Shown here: positions 51,191-51,635 of the stretch, in pieces
How positions within the stretch are numbered: position 1 is the first letter of the stretch
Layout: every line of letters begins with the position of its first letter
Source: CAKOSP01 sp964369625
Lineage (GTDB): Bacteria; Bacillota_I; Bacilli_A; RF39; UBA660
Assembly (NCBI GenBank): GCA_964369625.1
Contig: CAYJFC010000006.1
Location: forward strand, 1-51,635
Reading direction: 5' to 3'
Length of the DNA: 51,635 nucleotides
Translations under genes and position numbers: made by a program
Notes under the pieces: model-generated
Databases searched by the model: none
Told to the model about the DNA's origin: nothing
Seen by the model: only the letters and a program-made list of their open reading frames with translations

Positions 51191-51635
51191 ATGAATTATA
51201 AACAATCATGTGGAGTTAGCGGATGTTGTATCGATGTTAATAGATTAATACAAATTGCTCAAGTGACTGGTCCCACTGGACCTACTGGACCTACCGGACC
51301 TGCAGGACCTACTACTGTTGATGTTGGTGAGACAACAACACTAGAACCTGGTAACGAAGCAAGTGTTACTAACTCAGGAACTAATGTAGACGCAATATTC
51401 GAATTTGCAATACCTGCTGGGGCTACTGGAACTGATGGCGCAACTGGACCAACAGGACCTACTGGAGCTACTGGACCTACTGGGGCTACTGGACAAACAG
51501 GACCTACTGGAGCTACTGGACCTACTGGACCTACTGGGCTTACAGGACCGACTGGACCAACTGGAACTGATGGCACGACTGGACCGACTGGACCAACTGG
51601 AACTGATGGCGCTCCTGGACCGACTGGGCCTACTG
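51191..51635 (+). CDS. Collagen-like Gly-Pro-Thr repeat protein (BclA-type), 3' end beyond the window
   Basis: The ATG at 51191 follows AGGGGTG. The first 30 or so residues are a non-repeat head with three Cys (MNYKQSCGVSGCCIDVNRLIQ). A short collagen block GPTGPTGPTGPAGPT follows, then a 40-residue spacer (VDVGETTTLEPGNEASVTNS, later DAIFEFAIPAGATG), and then a long run of Gly-x-Thr triplets (GPT, GAT, GTD, GLT) still open at 51635. The spacer resembles the small beta unit often placed between collagen blocks of Bacillota surface proteins. Thr in the third position is a usual glycosylation site. Exosporium filament proteins such as BclA share this design. No signal peptide is visible, which fits a spore protein made in the mother cell. 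Confidence 0.88.
   Translation, partial: MNYKQSCGVSGCCIDVNRLIQIAQVTGPTGPTGPTGPAGPTTVDVGETTTLEPGNEASVTNSGTNVDAIFEFAIPAGATGTDGATGPTGPTGATGPTGATGQTGPTGATGPTGPTGLTGPTGPTGTDGTTGPTGPTGTDGAPGPTGPT

Noticed and set aside
51259..51576. Minus-strand open frame rich in Gly-Pro-Val
   Set aside because: It is the mirror of the plus-strand collagen repeats; no ribosome site, and the plus-strand gene has one.
51400..51635. Short tandem DNA repeats that could look like a CRISPR array
   Set aside because: The period is 9-18 bases, in frame with Gly-x-y codons, with no spacers. It is coding repeat DNA.

Overview
The window is AT-rich, densely coded DNA from a low-GC Bacillota (Firmicutes), probably an uncultured gut Bacilli- or Clostridia-like lineage. 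The evidence is: typical Bacillota gene content (Tex, CpsBCD phosphoregulation, QueH, DUF1653, infC-rpmI-rplT), three T-box leaders, SigA-type promoters with 17-18 bp spacers, purine-rich Shine-Dalgarno sites, and the standard bacterial code (TGA is used as stop, e.g. uppS). A MurE with a DNPR motif implies meso-diaminopimelate peptidoglycan. A gerA-type germination operon, a Cse60-like protein and a collagen-like (BclA-type) protein suggest a spore former. Two runs of exactly 100 N (13233-13332 and 22436-22535) are scaffold gaps, so this is a draft assembly. No transposase, phage structural gene or CRISPR array was seen. I could not place the organism below phylum.

Layout. 1-2.9 kb: 5' end of an RlmD/TrmA-type RNA methyltransferase, a lipoprotein and Tex. 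2.9-12.6 kb: a ten-gene capsule/exopolysaccharide operon on the minus strand. It starts with the initiating phosphoglycosyl transferase, continues with two glycosyltransferases flanking a Wzy-like polymerase, a pyruvyl transferase with its iron-sulfur partner and a flippase, and ends with CpsC-CpsD-CpsB. 12.6-13.6 kb: a 37-residue membrane peptide and a sigma-factor-like gene broken by a gap. 13.6-17.1 kb: gerA-gerC-gerB on the plus strand. 17.1-20.4 kb: murG-murB-ftsQ-queH on the minus strand. 20.5-22.4 kb: a VanY-type carboxypeptidase and an unknown protein cut by a gap. 22.5-28.2 kb: DUF1653, pnp, rpsO, an NlpC/P60-like enzyme, and infC-rpmI-rplT behind an attenuating L20-type leader. 28.2-34.3 kb: asnB and thrS, each behind a T-box, with a wHTH-TPR protein between them. 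34.3-36.6 kb: small unknown genes and uppP. 36.8-41.1 kb: a two-component system and a YtxH / DUF948-like / disordered protein / lipoprotein cluster. 41.2-46.1 kb: trmB, small sporulation-type genes, and a T-box operon of membrane protein-leuS-uppS. 46.1-50 kb: GH31 glucosidase and murE. 50-51.6 kb: tRNA-Gly, an inverted tRNA remnant, a possible nuclease, and the start of a collagen-like gene.

Much of the window serves one lipid carrier. UppS makes undecaprenyl diphosphate, UppP dephosphorylates it, and MurG and the capsule phosphoglycosyl transferase load sugars on it. MurB and MurE supply peptidoglycan precursors; FtsQ and the VanY-type enzyme act at the wall. A second theme is translation supply (infC, rpmI, rplT, rpsO, thrS, leuS, asnB) under RNA-based control.

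Nothing seen amounts to a clearly new multi-gene system. The best leads are: an inverted tRNA-Gly fragment lacking exactly the T-arm, beside a nuclease-like orphan gene; a bL20 with a Rho_N/SAP-like tail; repeated embedding of stop codons inside terminator hairpins; a ThrRS without a TGS domain; and a GH31 enzyme with Glu at the acid/base position.
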